Assembly (NCBI GenBank): GCA_024195265.1
Contig: JAJLRJ010000013.1
Span: 13,996,322 to 14,060,321 of the forward strand
Direction of reading: 5' to 3'
DNA: 64,000 nt
Source of the DNA: Dendrophyllia cribrosa
Lineage: Eukaryota; Cnidaria; Anthozoa; Scleractinia; Dendrophylliidae
A program made the translations under genes and the position numbers. The notes beneath the pieces are model-generated. The model saw only the letters and a list, made by a program, of their open reading frames with translations. It was not told where the DNA came from and made no database searches. Within the stretch, counting starts at the first letter, position 1, and each line of letters starts with the position of its first letter. Below are positions 22,601 through 34,600 of this stretch, piece after piece.

Positions 22601-25600
22601 AATAATTTAAATTATTTACAACGAAAAAGTGACGGGGAGACCGAAAAGAAACAAAGCTTAAAAATACGTGTTTCGGCCTCCTCAATTAAGTAAGTTGACT
22701 TTACAAATAATTAAATTAGTTTGTAACATGGCGTTGGGTCGCTAATTAAGTAAAAATAGTAAGATAGAAAATAAAATGTTATTTATAGTTTGTAAGAATT
22801 TTTACACCCAAATGCCATTTTTCCGCCAGTTGACATGGGTTTAATGGAAATATCTCGTTCACGTTTCAAGCAATCCAAAAACCCTATGCTCATTTCACTT
22901 ATCTATGTTATGGGTTTTTTTTGTAAATTTTTTGGGTGATTTTTGGGTATGTTTGGAAGGAAATAGTTTTTCTCAAAGGATTGGTAAAATTTAGAGGAAT
23001 AAGAAATATTGAAGATTTAGTGAATTTTTAAAATAAGAATTTCTTGTTAATAAGTAATAGACGGACACCAAGTTAGTCCACTAACAACCTAGGGTGCTCT
23101 TGCGTGGGTATCAACTGTCTGTTGGTGTTCCAAAAATCAATTTCTTTCTTCTATCCCTTCTTTAAACCTCTTATAATTTCATTCAAATTTAGGTTGAGTC
23201 CGCCGTTAAGGGCTTTCTTAAAAGAGCAAATTGAATAGGCCATTTCCGAGTTACGTTATGCCTCGTTGTCAAAGCGAGGTTAGGTGCACAACCTTTCATA
23301 TGAAAATGGTGTTTTATTCAAATGCAAATAAAACTCATCTTCATATGAAAGGTTAATTGTGCACCTAGCCTCGCTTTGACAACGAGGCATAACGTAACTC
23401 GGAAATGGCCTATTGGCGTTGGCGATTTCGCTGTCAAGGGGAGTTATAAAATTTGGGTCCCTGGAAAAACACAGAAAATTTCTTAACATTTATTCGAAAA
23501 TAAGATAGATGTAAGGCGTGAGAGTTTCTAGTATTGTAGGTGTGAATTTGATTGTTTTGAATATATCGGTAAGGATGAGGTCTTGTAAGAATACACGAAC
23601 TGACCTCATTGTAGCAAGAGGATGTCATTCTAATTTTAATATACCTAGTTTTTTAAAGATTGGATCGGAATGATTATCAAAGCTTGATTTGTTTATGATT
23701 CTAATAGCATGTTTTTGTAAAATAACGAGACAGCGAAGGTTGGTTTTGCGGTATGTTGAAGCCCAAATTATATTACAATAATAAAAGTATGGGTAAATTA
23801 AAATATTACTTGGTATCGAAGAAATGACAAAAGGTGAAGAAAAATTGGTATGAAAATTAGTTGCACGCAGCGAATCGAAGCCCTTTTGAAGAATTGAGCA
23901 CCAAATTGTTACTTCCTGTGTTGTTGTCTTTTAATTTAATTATTGATAAGGCCAGGACTTTAGATAACCTTCAAGGCAATTTGTCTTAAATGTTACACTT
24001 CACGAAGACTCACTTGTTGTTTTTAACATATCCAGGTGTATAATTCTCTAATTGTCCTAGTTTATTTATGTATTTAATAATATCTAATAATTTGAACTCC
24101 TAGGCCCTTAGTAATTTCTATTGCAGTGTTGCCGCCTTTTTCTCTCATTTACTTACTTTAAAATTTATATTTTGTCATGTATGTAATTTCTATTGCAGTG
24201 TTGCCGCCTTTTTCTCTCATTTACTTACTTTAAAATTTATATTTTGTCATGTATGCATCATTAATTGTCTTTGTTTTCTTTTGGTAAGTCTTATTTAATT
24301 TGTATGGCGAAGCACAGTTAATCAAGGGACTGATTATGAAACCTTGCAGACTTCAATGACAATAACAAACGAGCTACAATTTATGTTGAACCGCACTTGA
24401 CCGTGCACATCTTTTGTTTTTTGATCACACGCTATGACTGAATAACTTAATAGCACCATTTCTATTGGTCATTTGCTCGAACAAAAGTTCAATATCTATT
24501 GTGTTGTGCACGGTCAAGGCCGAAAAACGATGACAAAAACATCGAACAAAGACATTTCTCAGGTTTCATAACCATTGCACTTTATTAAGTATGGGCGAAG
24601 CTAATAAAATAGAAATTAAAATAATGTAAGCACCTTTGACATCAGAACACGCCCTCGCCCTGGAATATCGGAATGTAACGAACTAAGCGTTCTTTGTTTC
24701 GCTCGCGTCCGTTTGACACTTTTATGAAAGAGTAGCTCTATCAAGACACCCTTAATTTTTTTTTTAATTTAATTCTTTTTTCTCCATCTGCACTCGAAAT
24801 CACAGATTGTAACACACAAGTGGGTGTCGAGGATCGTAGGATCACCAACCAGCAGATGACGGCGTCATCGTATTGGGGGAAATATTACGCCTCTAATGGC
24901 CGGCTTAATAGTAAACTTAGATTTTGGGGAGGATGGTGCACTGATAAATTGGATTTGCATCAGTACTTACAGGTAAATTAAAGGGATATACCGTGTATTG
25001 ATAGTTTTAAACCTGTTTAAAACTAGATTTCCACTGTCGCATTTTTGCCTACACACGCTAACGAAGGGTAAAATTTGAAAACGTGCGGAAAACGAACTTT
25101 TGTGTGCGTGTCGTACGTTAACTTACAGCGGTTCCATTAACACGCGACCCATCGCAACTTTATTCCAGACTGTCAAACTTGAGTTTGGTGGAAGCCAATC
25201 AAGGAAAGCCGGTAACATTGTTTTTCAAATTCCGACTGAATTTCGAAAAATTTTACAAGAAAAGAAAAAGTAAAAAAGTTTAAACGATTACCTAATTCGA
25301 AATGAGTGACAGTTTAAATAGAGGATTTCATTCTACATGAAAACAAATAGCGTTGCGTGTAGGGGCTTTTTGACCGCCTACCATTCATACTTCACTGAGT
25401 TTGCACATTATCACGTGCAAAACACAGATAGTTTCAAACCTGTTTTAAAATTGTTTAAACTGGCTTGGAAATCTATTTCGATTAAGTTTTACTTATCTTT
25501 GGCCCTATTTACATGGAAAGGGGATGATCCTAGTGCTAGGATCATCCTAGCACTAGGATCATCCGAGCGCGACATGATTTCTGCTTTCAGTTTACATGCG

Positions 25601-28600
25601 AAGGGTTGCATTTATTTGGCCCTAGCGCTAGGATCATCCTAGCTCCATGTTATTGTCGCCCGCCGTCTTGCTTTGCACCCGTGTTGAACTCAAAGGTACT
25701 GGCGCCATCCTGCCGAATTTTTTAATGTAAACCGAAAAAAGAAGTTGATCCTGGAAGCCGCATTTATGCATGTAAACCAAATGAACCTTCTAGGATCATC
25801 CTCTTTCCATGTAAAATGGGGCCTTAGCTGGTAAGATTTTCGATCTGTTATGCACCAATCAATTCCGGCTGTTACCATCCCCCCCCGGGCCAACCCCGGG
25901 GATTTGTGTTTTTTTTTTCGTGGAACTACAAATTCCCCGCCCCCGAGCTGCCAGAAACTACAAATTCCCCGCCCCTGGGCAACAGAAAAGCAACAAAAAT
26001 TACAAAAGTTAAAGAAACATATATTAAAAGCACGTTTAATTATATAATAACGTAACATCATTAATAACGTAACATCAGATCATCGAAAAGAAAGTTGCTG
26101 GCTCTGTGAAAGTTCTAACAAAACGTCTATGAATCAGAATGTATAAAGCCATATTTAATGTTGTTTCTTTGATCGGATGCACGACTTTGGACTATCGGAA
26201 ATTTCTGTTTATGCGTCCGTCAGCAGCTTGATGCTGTGCTTTGTTTTTTCGTGCCCTTGTCAACTTTGCTTTTTCAGCTCCTCGCCTCCTGTTGTCCCTT
26301 GTTTTTGTGAGATGTTCTAGCCACCATTCGACCTCCTCGACTGTTAGGAAGTACACATCAAGAAGTGTTTCTTTACCTTCAAACAAATTCTTTAACTTTG
26401 CAATACCTTGGTTTTCAAGCCAATCGCCCACAAAAGTAGTCGGTTTCCCGGCGAATTCTTCTATTGTTTACTGACACGGCGACCGTATGGATCTGGCGAT
26501 CTGTCAAGTTGTCCCCGCCCCCAACCCCGGGGCAACACGTTGTTGTACAAAATCCCCGCCCCAGGGACATGGCGCCTTACAAATCCCCGGGGTATGCCCG
26601 GGGGGGGGGGGATGGTAACATCCGGAATTGATGGATGCATTAGCTCTGTTTGCTTGAAATCCTGTAAGAATCCAAAATAGTTTACACAGCTCTACTTTGA
26701 TTGACGTCCATTAAAACTCGACTTTATTCGCCTCTTGAAGGCGATGGGGCTTGTTATCGGTAGTAATGTTTAATTTTTTTGGCGGCGAACTGCATTTCCT
26801 GCAAATGTGGTGAGCAAACATTTGCCAGCTGCTTTACAGAACTTCACGTTTTTTATTCATCGGTGAAGTGAATCAGTTATTGGATCTATATTAAAGACCA
26901 TTGTTTCACGAGCAAAATCGTCAAGTTGGAAAAGTATGCTGCTGCGGGAACTTCATTCATCTTTGTTAATCGAAAATAAAAACTATAGATGCCTTGTATT
27001 TCATGGTTACCATTCTTAATTTAGGAGACATAAAAGATTGAAGCCCAAAACTAAACTGGCGGACAAACTTGCGTTGGGTGACGAAGCGTGATCGCAAGTG
27101 GTCGCAAGTAGACACAAACCATTTCATTGCAGCTTTGTACACGCGATCATAACAAAGCAAACAATACCGAAAACAGCTTCTAGTAACTTGCGACTACTTG
27201 TGTTTGGTGGCAAAACGAAGAAAAACTTGCGCCTACTTGTGGACAAATTTGATCACAAGGCAACGCAAGCTATCGCAGTACGCACAAGTCCTGGCCAAAA
27301 GGAGTCGAAATTTTCTAACTTACCGTAACTATTGTTTCCGTTTGCCCATGAATTTAGAAACGACCCGTTTGTTGTAATTTTATGGTGATGTTTTCTTTCT
27401 TGTGTGGTTCAGATTGATCTTGCTTGGGTGCGGTCCGTATCTGGTGTAGCTACTCAAGCAATAAGTGACGTGGAGGGAAATTTCGTTTCTCAGTATAAAC
27501 TGAACTACAGTACTGACGGATCAACATGGAAATCTTACAGTGAACAGCAGGGCAGTGGAAGCAAGGTACAAGGATATTGACTTGTTGTGTACTGTAAAAT
27601 GCCAAATGGGAAAATAAATGTACATTAAAGGGGCAGTGTTACAGGGATTTAAATCTTTTTTGGGTCAAATCCATACCACAATAACACAGTACCACAGCAC
27701 CACAGTACCGCAGTACCACAGTACCACAATACCACAACACCACAGTACCACAGTACCACAGTACCGCAATACCACAGTACCACAATACCACAGTACCACA
27801 GTACCGCAATACCACAGTACCACAATACCACAACACCACAGTACCACAGTACCACAGTACCACAATACCACAGTACCACAATATCACAGTACCACAGTAC
27901 CGCAATACCACAGTATCACAATACCACAACACCACAGTACCACAATACCACAATACCACAACACCACAGTACCACAATACCGCAGTACCGCAGTACCACA
28001 GTACCACAATACCACAGTACCACAGTACCACAGTACCACAGTACCACAGTACCACAGTACCACAGTACCACAGTACCACAATAACACAGTACCACAATAC
28101 CATAATACCACAATACCACAGTACCACAATGCCATGATACCACAGTACCACAATACCACAATATCTTAACTTATTTATTTAAACACAATGGGAAAGTAAT
28201 CAACCAATTAAATTCCAAGGGAAATTTAAAAAAAACTAAACTTGGAGAGTATATTGCGTAACACCACACATCGGGCTACTATTATAAACGCAAACCAATA
28301 ATCAAACCATAACTTAATAAATAAAAAACAACGACAAAAGCATTAATTTAAAATTGTTATATTTGCTTACATGATATAATCTCTAAACATGGACTTTATT
28401 TTGTTTTCAGATATTTCAAGGCAACTGGGACACGAACACTGCAATAAAGAATATGTTTCGTCACAGAATATTCGCGCGTTTTATTCGCTTTAACCCAGTC
28501 TCGTGGAATCAAGAAGGCTATATTTGCATGCGGGTCGAGATTTACGAATGCCTACCTACAAAAGGTAAGAAAATATAACGAAACAAGCAAATATCATGGA

Positions 28601-31600
28601 TTTCAAGACCTTAAAATAAGTTATTAATTGCTAAGACACATGGATGCGTGGACTAACTGAACAAATTGAAGAAACGCGAACTGACAAATCGTTAGCGCTT
28701 TCCATTCGACCAAAAGTTTCGCATTACCCGTCCTGAAACTGAAACTTGGAAAAGCAAGCAAGCAGGCAAGCAAGCAAACACAAAAAATTGTCAATTGAAT
28801 TGATAAGGTCAATTGGTCACCGTAAAGAGATTCAAAAGCGTATGTTTCAAGCGCTTACTTAGGTCAGAGCATCACCATAATTGCAGTTTTACCCGTAACT
28901 TTAGGTCAGAGCATCACCATATAACTACAGTTTGACCCGTAAAGGAAGCTCGAAGAGGCGCTTAGAAATGTGCGTACTCATTGCCAGCTCCTTACACTCG
29001 AACTTGTTTTCCCTAACAGTTTAACTGTAAAGTTTATCGTTTTTTTCTTCTAGAAAATAGGTTCGGTTTTAATGGTTTTAATTGTACTTGACCTGAACAA
29101 AAGCGAAGTGTGAGACTGAACAGTACAGTTACATGCAGGTAACCGAGTCATTTCGATTCCAAGGTTACGGATATCTTAAGAGACCTTAAGATCAGGGAAA
29201 CGTGAAAGCAGACACTCATCATCGATAGTTTCTTTTTACATACCTGAGGACACTTTGCGTTTTAGAAAATAACTACATGCAATGTACATAAACTATGTAC
29301 TTCTTCTGTTCTGTTCACCCCCGAAACATGGGGAATTGAGTATTACTGTTTTTAGATAGCTTACATCAGTTCGTGTGACTGCAATGCGAGAGCTTCACAG
29401 ATATGTACATTTATTTTATAGCGGCAAGTCTTTTGATCTTGGACTGTAGTTTTTAAATTAGTGTTTAATTTATAAATATAATATAAAAAGCAACATTCAA
29501 CAACCCTGTAATGGATAACACAATTGTAACAAGTGGTCTTAAAAGCTTCAAAAGACATGCACTGATGCATTATACGCCCTCTAGTGTGCTTTTTTTTAAC
29601 CTCCCGTAAACGGACACTTACCCTTGGTCCGAGGGTGTCCGATAATGGGAGGTTAGACTGTATGTGGTTTCTTAGTTTTGAGTGTGTGGATGAAATCCTG
29701 AAGTGTTGTCAAGCTACCGAGCAATGCTTACTTGCAATTAATATCTTGTGTAATGAAATTGAAGATTTAGTCCATTTTCGGTCTAGAATGCTATTGGCAG
29801 TGGTGGGTGAATTCTGGTGCATTATTTCCTCGTAGGGAGCGTACCACGTGTGAGTCCTCCGAGTGAAACAGTGGAGCTGAACCGAACCAGCTCCGTGAAC
29901 TTGACATGTCTTGTTTCTGGCCAGCCTGGAGTCCACATGGAATGGTACAAGAACAGACGCCTGATTCCTGCACCGCCTCTGTCACAGATTCACCGCACGC
30001 GATATACAAATGGCAGCTTGAGAAGCGTGTTAACTCTGAACCGAGTCAAGTACAAAGACAGAGGATCCATTATATCCTGTTCGGCTTGGTACCCAACACT
30101 ATCCATCAACTCTACACGCAATATTCACCTGCTTGTACATGGTAATAATTAAGTGTATCATCGTTTGCCACACAGTATAGTTATACTGTACCTAGATATC
30201 GATTGCGACCTTTCGACTGCTACTATATCAAACTATGAGGATTGACTGGTTATGTGTCACCTCATGTAGCAGCAAGGTCGACTATTCCGGTTAATAGCTG
30301 TAAGTGGTCGAAGCATCGTAGCCTGTGAACAGGCTCTCTGTTGGAATATAGGGCGAAAAAAAAACGACGAACGGGGAGGGGGTGGGTAAAAAGAAAAGGG
30401 AGGGGGAGAGCCTGTCGACAAATTATTGAGGCCGCCATTCCACCCCTTTGTAATTAACCTGTCGATTATCTGTCAACAAGATCAATATCAGTGGTTGGTT
30501 GCATTGGAATGTAAATAGTCGCGCACGTGAAAATGACAAGTCGCGGGAACGAATAATCACGGCATGAGAAATTAACGATCCTTACACTTTCAAAGCGATT
30601 ACAGCCGATTAGTATTGCAGAAAAAGTGAGCCAGAGAAACCACAGTGTATGCAAATTAGAGCTAGCACCAAACAACGGCATAAAGAAATATAATTCTAAC
30701 GGCTCTGTACAATGTCAGAGATATTCCGCCGAAATCAAAAGATCAATATCATCGAAGAGAACAAATTCCTAACTGTGATCTAAAAGCGCATTTCTCTCTT
30801 AAGTCTTACTGGGAAAGCTTTATGCTTTTTAAATACTTTTTAGCGATGAGTGATACTAGCTTTTAGCCTGTCTATTTTTTACAGAGAGTCGCTTAAAGAC
30901 ACGCAGTGAAGGCTTAAAACAATACAATGGTCACACAACAGGAGTCGTGTAGGTCTGTCTACCCCTTTTAGTTTTATAACCATGCGCATAGTTCTTTCTC
31001 AGCTTCTTCTTCCCCTAAACCAATAGCAAATGCTTTGAGTCCCAAACGTGTCATCTCTTCGACTTGATACTTCATAATGGAAACTACTGGCTTTACAACA
31101 ATAACGGTCGTTCTTTCCAACTTCCACAGCTCTTTCAGGACACGAGGGAGAATTTGAAAGATTGAACTTTTTCCAAATCCAGTCGGAAGAATGCCAAATA
31201 CATCATGTTTCTCTGCTAAAAACTTCAAGGGGCGTTTCTGCTCTTCTTTTAAACCTGTAATATGAGGGAAATCCCTCAGAGAATCGCCCAGTGCTTTTTC
31301 AAACTGATCGATTGAGAACCGGCCGCCAGACATGTTTCTATTTTGCAGTGCGATATGCAAATTTTGATCGCATGTCGGCGGATATCATGACCGCAAACTT
31401 GTCAACAGAATGTGTCAACAGCCGGTGATCTGACCAATCAGCGTTTGCACTAGAATCTAGTGCACAGTTGGTGATCTGGAACGGCGGCATCAATGGTTTG
31501 TCTACAGGCCTCCCCGCCTCTTCCCCTCTCCCCAGTTTTCCCGCGGCTCTCTTCGCTCGCCGAGTTTTCCTCGCGCGTTTTCTTTTCGCCGCTATCTACT

Positions 31601-34600
31601 TTCGTCATACCCCCACAAGGAGGCCTGTTCACAGGCTAGAAGCATCGTGATGTACATTTCCGAGGTCTCTTAAAGGGCTGGTTTCACGGTTCGGCGCATG
31701 TGCACAGATTAAAATACTTTATTCGCTTTCTTACCAATTTTATCGGTTAAAAAACCACTTACATTTACTTTAATAATCAAATACTATAATAAGTCCAAAA
31801 AAGCGAAGGATGACCAAAATTCACAGAAAGTTTCAACGGATTACACCGACAAAGTCAACACTGACCCGAAGGATTTATTCTACGCTCTGGTGGCTTTCAT
31901 GGCGCACATGGGTATGTATAATCATCCATTCAATCAGCGGACTAACCGCGACATTTTCACGGGCAAATTTCCCGCCAGAGTTATCTATTCATTTCCGATT
32001 GGTCTAAACAATGAAATTAAATGGCTTACGTCATAGCTTGCATATGCGCCGAACCGTGAAACCCTCCCTTTAATATAATGGCCTTGCCAGAAAGTTTTGG
32101 GGCTTTCAATTAAAAAGTTATACACTTTTGCCAGTTTAACATTAAAATGCACTACTCAAAAGTGCTACTGCGTGTTTTGGCCTCCACACTGTTAATGTGA
32201 GGACGTGGGGGGGGGGGGGGGGGGGGGGAATTAAAGGTGTTCGTAAACGTGTCCGTAATCGTGTCCGTCGTTTACAGCTCCCCGACCTGTCCTGGTTATC
32301 TCTGAACTGCAGTCCAGACAAGTTGTACTTCATGTAACAGATCCGACGCCTATCGACACCGCAAAGTACTTGGTGCGCTACAAAACAGACACTAGACACT
32401 CTCCATGGGTGTTGAAGGAACAGAGTAAGACCAGCCAAAGTGAAGACGCTTGGATAACGTTACATGGCGTACATCCCCACACCGCCTACATGGTGGAGGT
32501 TGCTTCTTATTATAAAGATCACGATGAAGGGCCATACAGTGTCCCAAAACGGTTTATCACAAAACAAGCAGGTTAGCGTGCTGTACTAAACAGTTTTGGC
32601 CTTTCTCCTTTTTCCTTTACAGGAATGTAGCTTAAATACTTGTCCTCAATAACTCTGTATTACTCTGTTTCAGTATTAAAATCTTAAAGAATGTGCAAGC
32701 AAATTTGACTGCCTAATTTACGAAATGCTGTTCATCAACTCTGAACCCCCAAGCTGACTCTATTCGCTCCAAAGTGTTTAGTTAGCACTTGATAATTTTG
32801 ATCATCATTTTTCCTGGAACTATACATATAGGACTATCTATCACATATTTTTCTATTGTTTCACTATTAATATATTCTTAGTTTTCATGTTACCTTTTGA
32901 CTTGATAATGTCGTAAAGTAGCGCCGAAACGTCGTCGATTTTTATAGTTTTCTTATGGATTTTAAGAACATTTTAGCGTTTTACTTTGTCTCATATGTTC
33001 GGCTTATTGTGATCACTTAAATGTTAATGTTTGTAGCCCCGAGTGGTCCTCCGCGTGATGTGTTAGTAATACCGCGTGGAAAGAACACCATTACAGTGTC
33101 ATGGTCCATTCCCAGCGCTAAACACTGTAACGGAAAAATCACCAAGTACGAGATCATTTTATATAAACTGAATGACGTCACACAAACGTATGTAAGTGAA
33201 GAGAAGACTTTGTCCAAGGACATTAGTGGACTGGTACCCAATCAGCAATACTTCATAGGAGTACGTGCCTACACAAAGGTGGGGCCTGGGCCCTACAGCA
33301 GCAATCACAGTTACTCTACAGGTAACAATAGGCCATTTCCGAGTTTCTGTTAGCCTCCTTTTCAAACCGAGGCCAAGTTCAAAACCATTCATAACGATAT
33401 ATGTTTTATTTGCATGTGAAAGAAAACTCATTTTCGTATGAATAGTTTTGTACTTGGCCTCGGTTTGAAAAGGAGGCCAAGAGCACCTCGGAAATGGGCT
33501 ATTATGTTTGATATCTCATGAAGTGCAAAGCTAAAGAAGTTGTTTGTAATAATTGCAGAATTTTCGTTTTCTCTTTTATAACATTTTTGTTTTCTTTAAT
33601 TGCCAATTCAGACGTCAGCCAAGGATCACAAATAACGCGAGCATTGGAGACGCTTAACAAGGTTAGGATAAAAATCAAACATGAATGGAAAATTTCTTCA
33701 GCCGTTAAGGGCTACAAGACTTTTTTATCACGTATGTCATCAGATTGTCAGCCGCTGAACACCATCTCTTGTGATTGGTATAGGTAATCATACGGTTTTG
33801 AGTTCAATTTGGGATTAATTTGCACGGGTGAGCTTTTGAAAAACTTACAAGTGCAAATTAATCCCAAACTGAACGAGAAAACAGTATGATTACTTATTAA
33901 TAATTATACATGAAAAAAGTTGCATCCATTTTTTTGGAATTTTTTTTTTTTTTTGCAAGAACTTTTTTTTGGAATTTTTTTTTGCAAATTTTTTTTTTGC
34001 AAAACATTTTTGCATCAAATGTTTTTTCGATTTGTAATTTGCACTGGTGTTACACTTTTTGCACTGGTGTTACAATTCTTGCACCGGTGTTACACTTTTT
34101 GCACTGGTGTTACACTTGAACTGCACTGCTCTTAGCCAATCAGAATCGAGTAATTTTTCCATGTATATTATTATACATTTAATAGAACTTATTTAAAGGG
34201 TGGAAAGGGCTAGGGAGGGGAGAGGAAGGATTTCAGGAGAACAAAGGATGATGATATTGAAGGAATGATTCTTTTTGTAAACCGTTGGGCAAATTTTCGA
34301 GACGAGCTTTTGCTTCGATAAAAACACATTAACAATTCGAATAAGATCACACTGAAAGTCTTTTGGAAGTCTTTCGGAGAGTGGAAGGAACTGCATGGAA
34401 GGTGCGATTTGGGTGCAAGATTTTCTACTTACAGGGACCGCGGAGGGGAGGGGCTGGTAGGGCCGCGGTCCCACCACTTTTTCGCGCCCCCGCCCCCACT
34501 TTTTTTCGATTTTCAATATGAAAAAATTATTTTCAATTGTCAGCACTCCCACTTTTCACCTTGCTCCGCGGTCCCTGACTTATAAAGGCAGGTAACTGTA

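Larger units (their letters stand above)
22547..23830 (-). mobile_element. 5'-truncated LINE with nested hairpin MITE
   Basis: The region reads as a minus-strand LINE: reverse-transcriptase C-terminal fragments at 23151-23825, then a 3' UTR ending in A-rich sequence near 22547. A hairpin MITE at 23234-23414 splits the coding part. The element sits in intron 4 of gene B. Confidence 0.6.

Noticed and set aside
27639..28169. Several long ORFs on both strands (plus 183 aa, minus 170 aa)
   Set aside because: They are translations of an 8-bp simple repeat that lacks stop codons.
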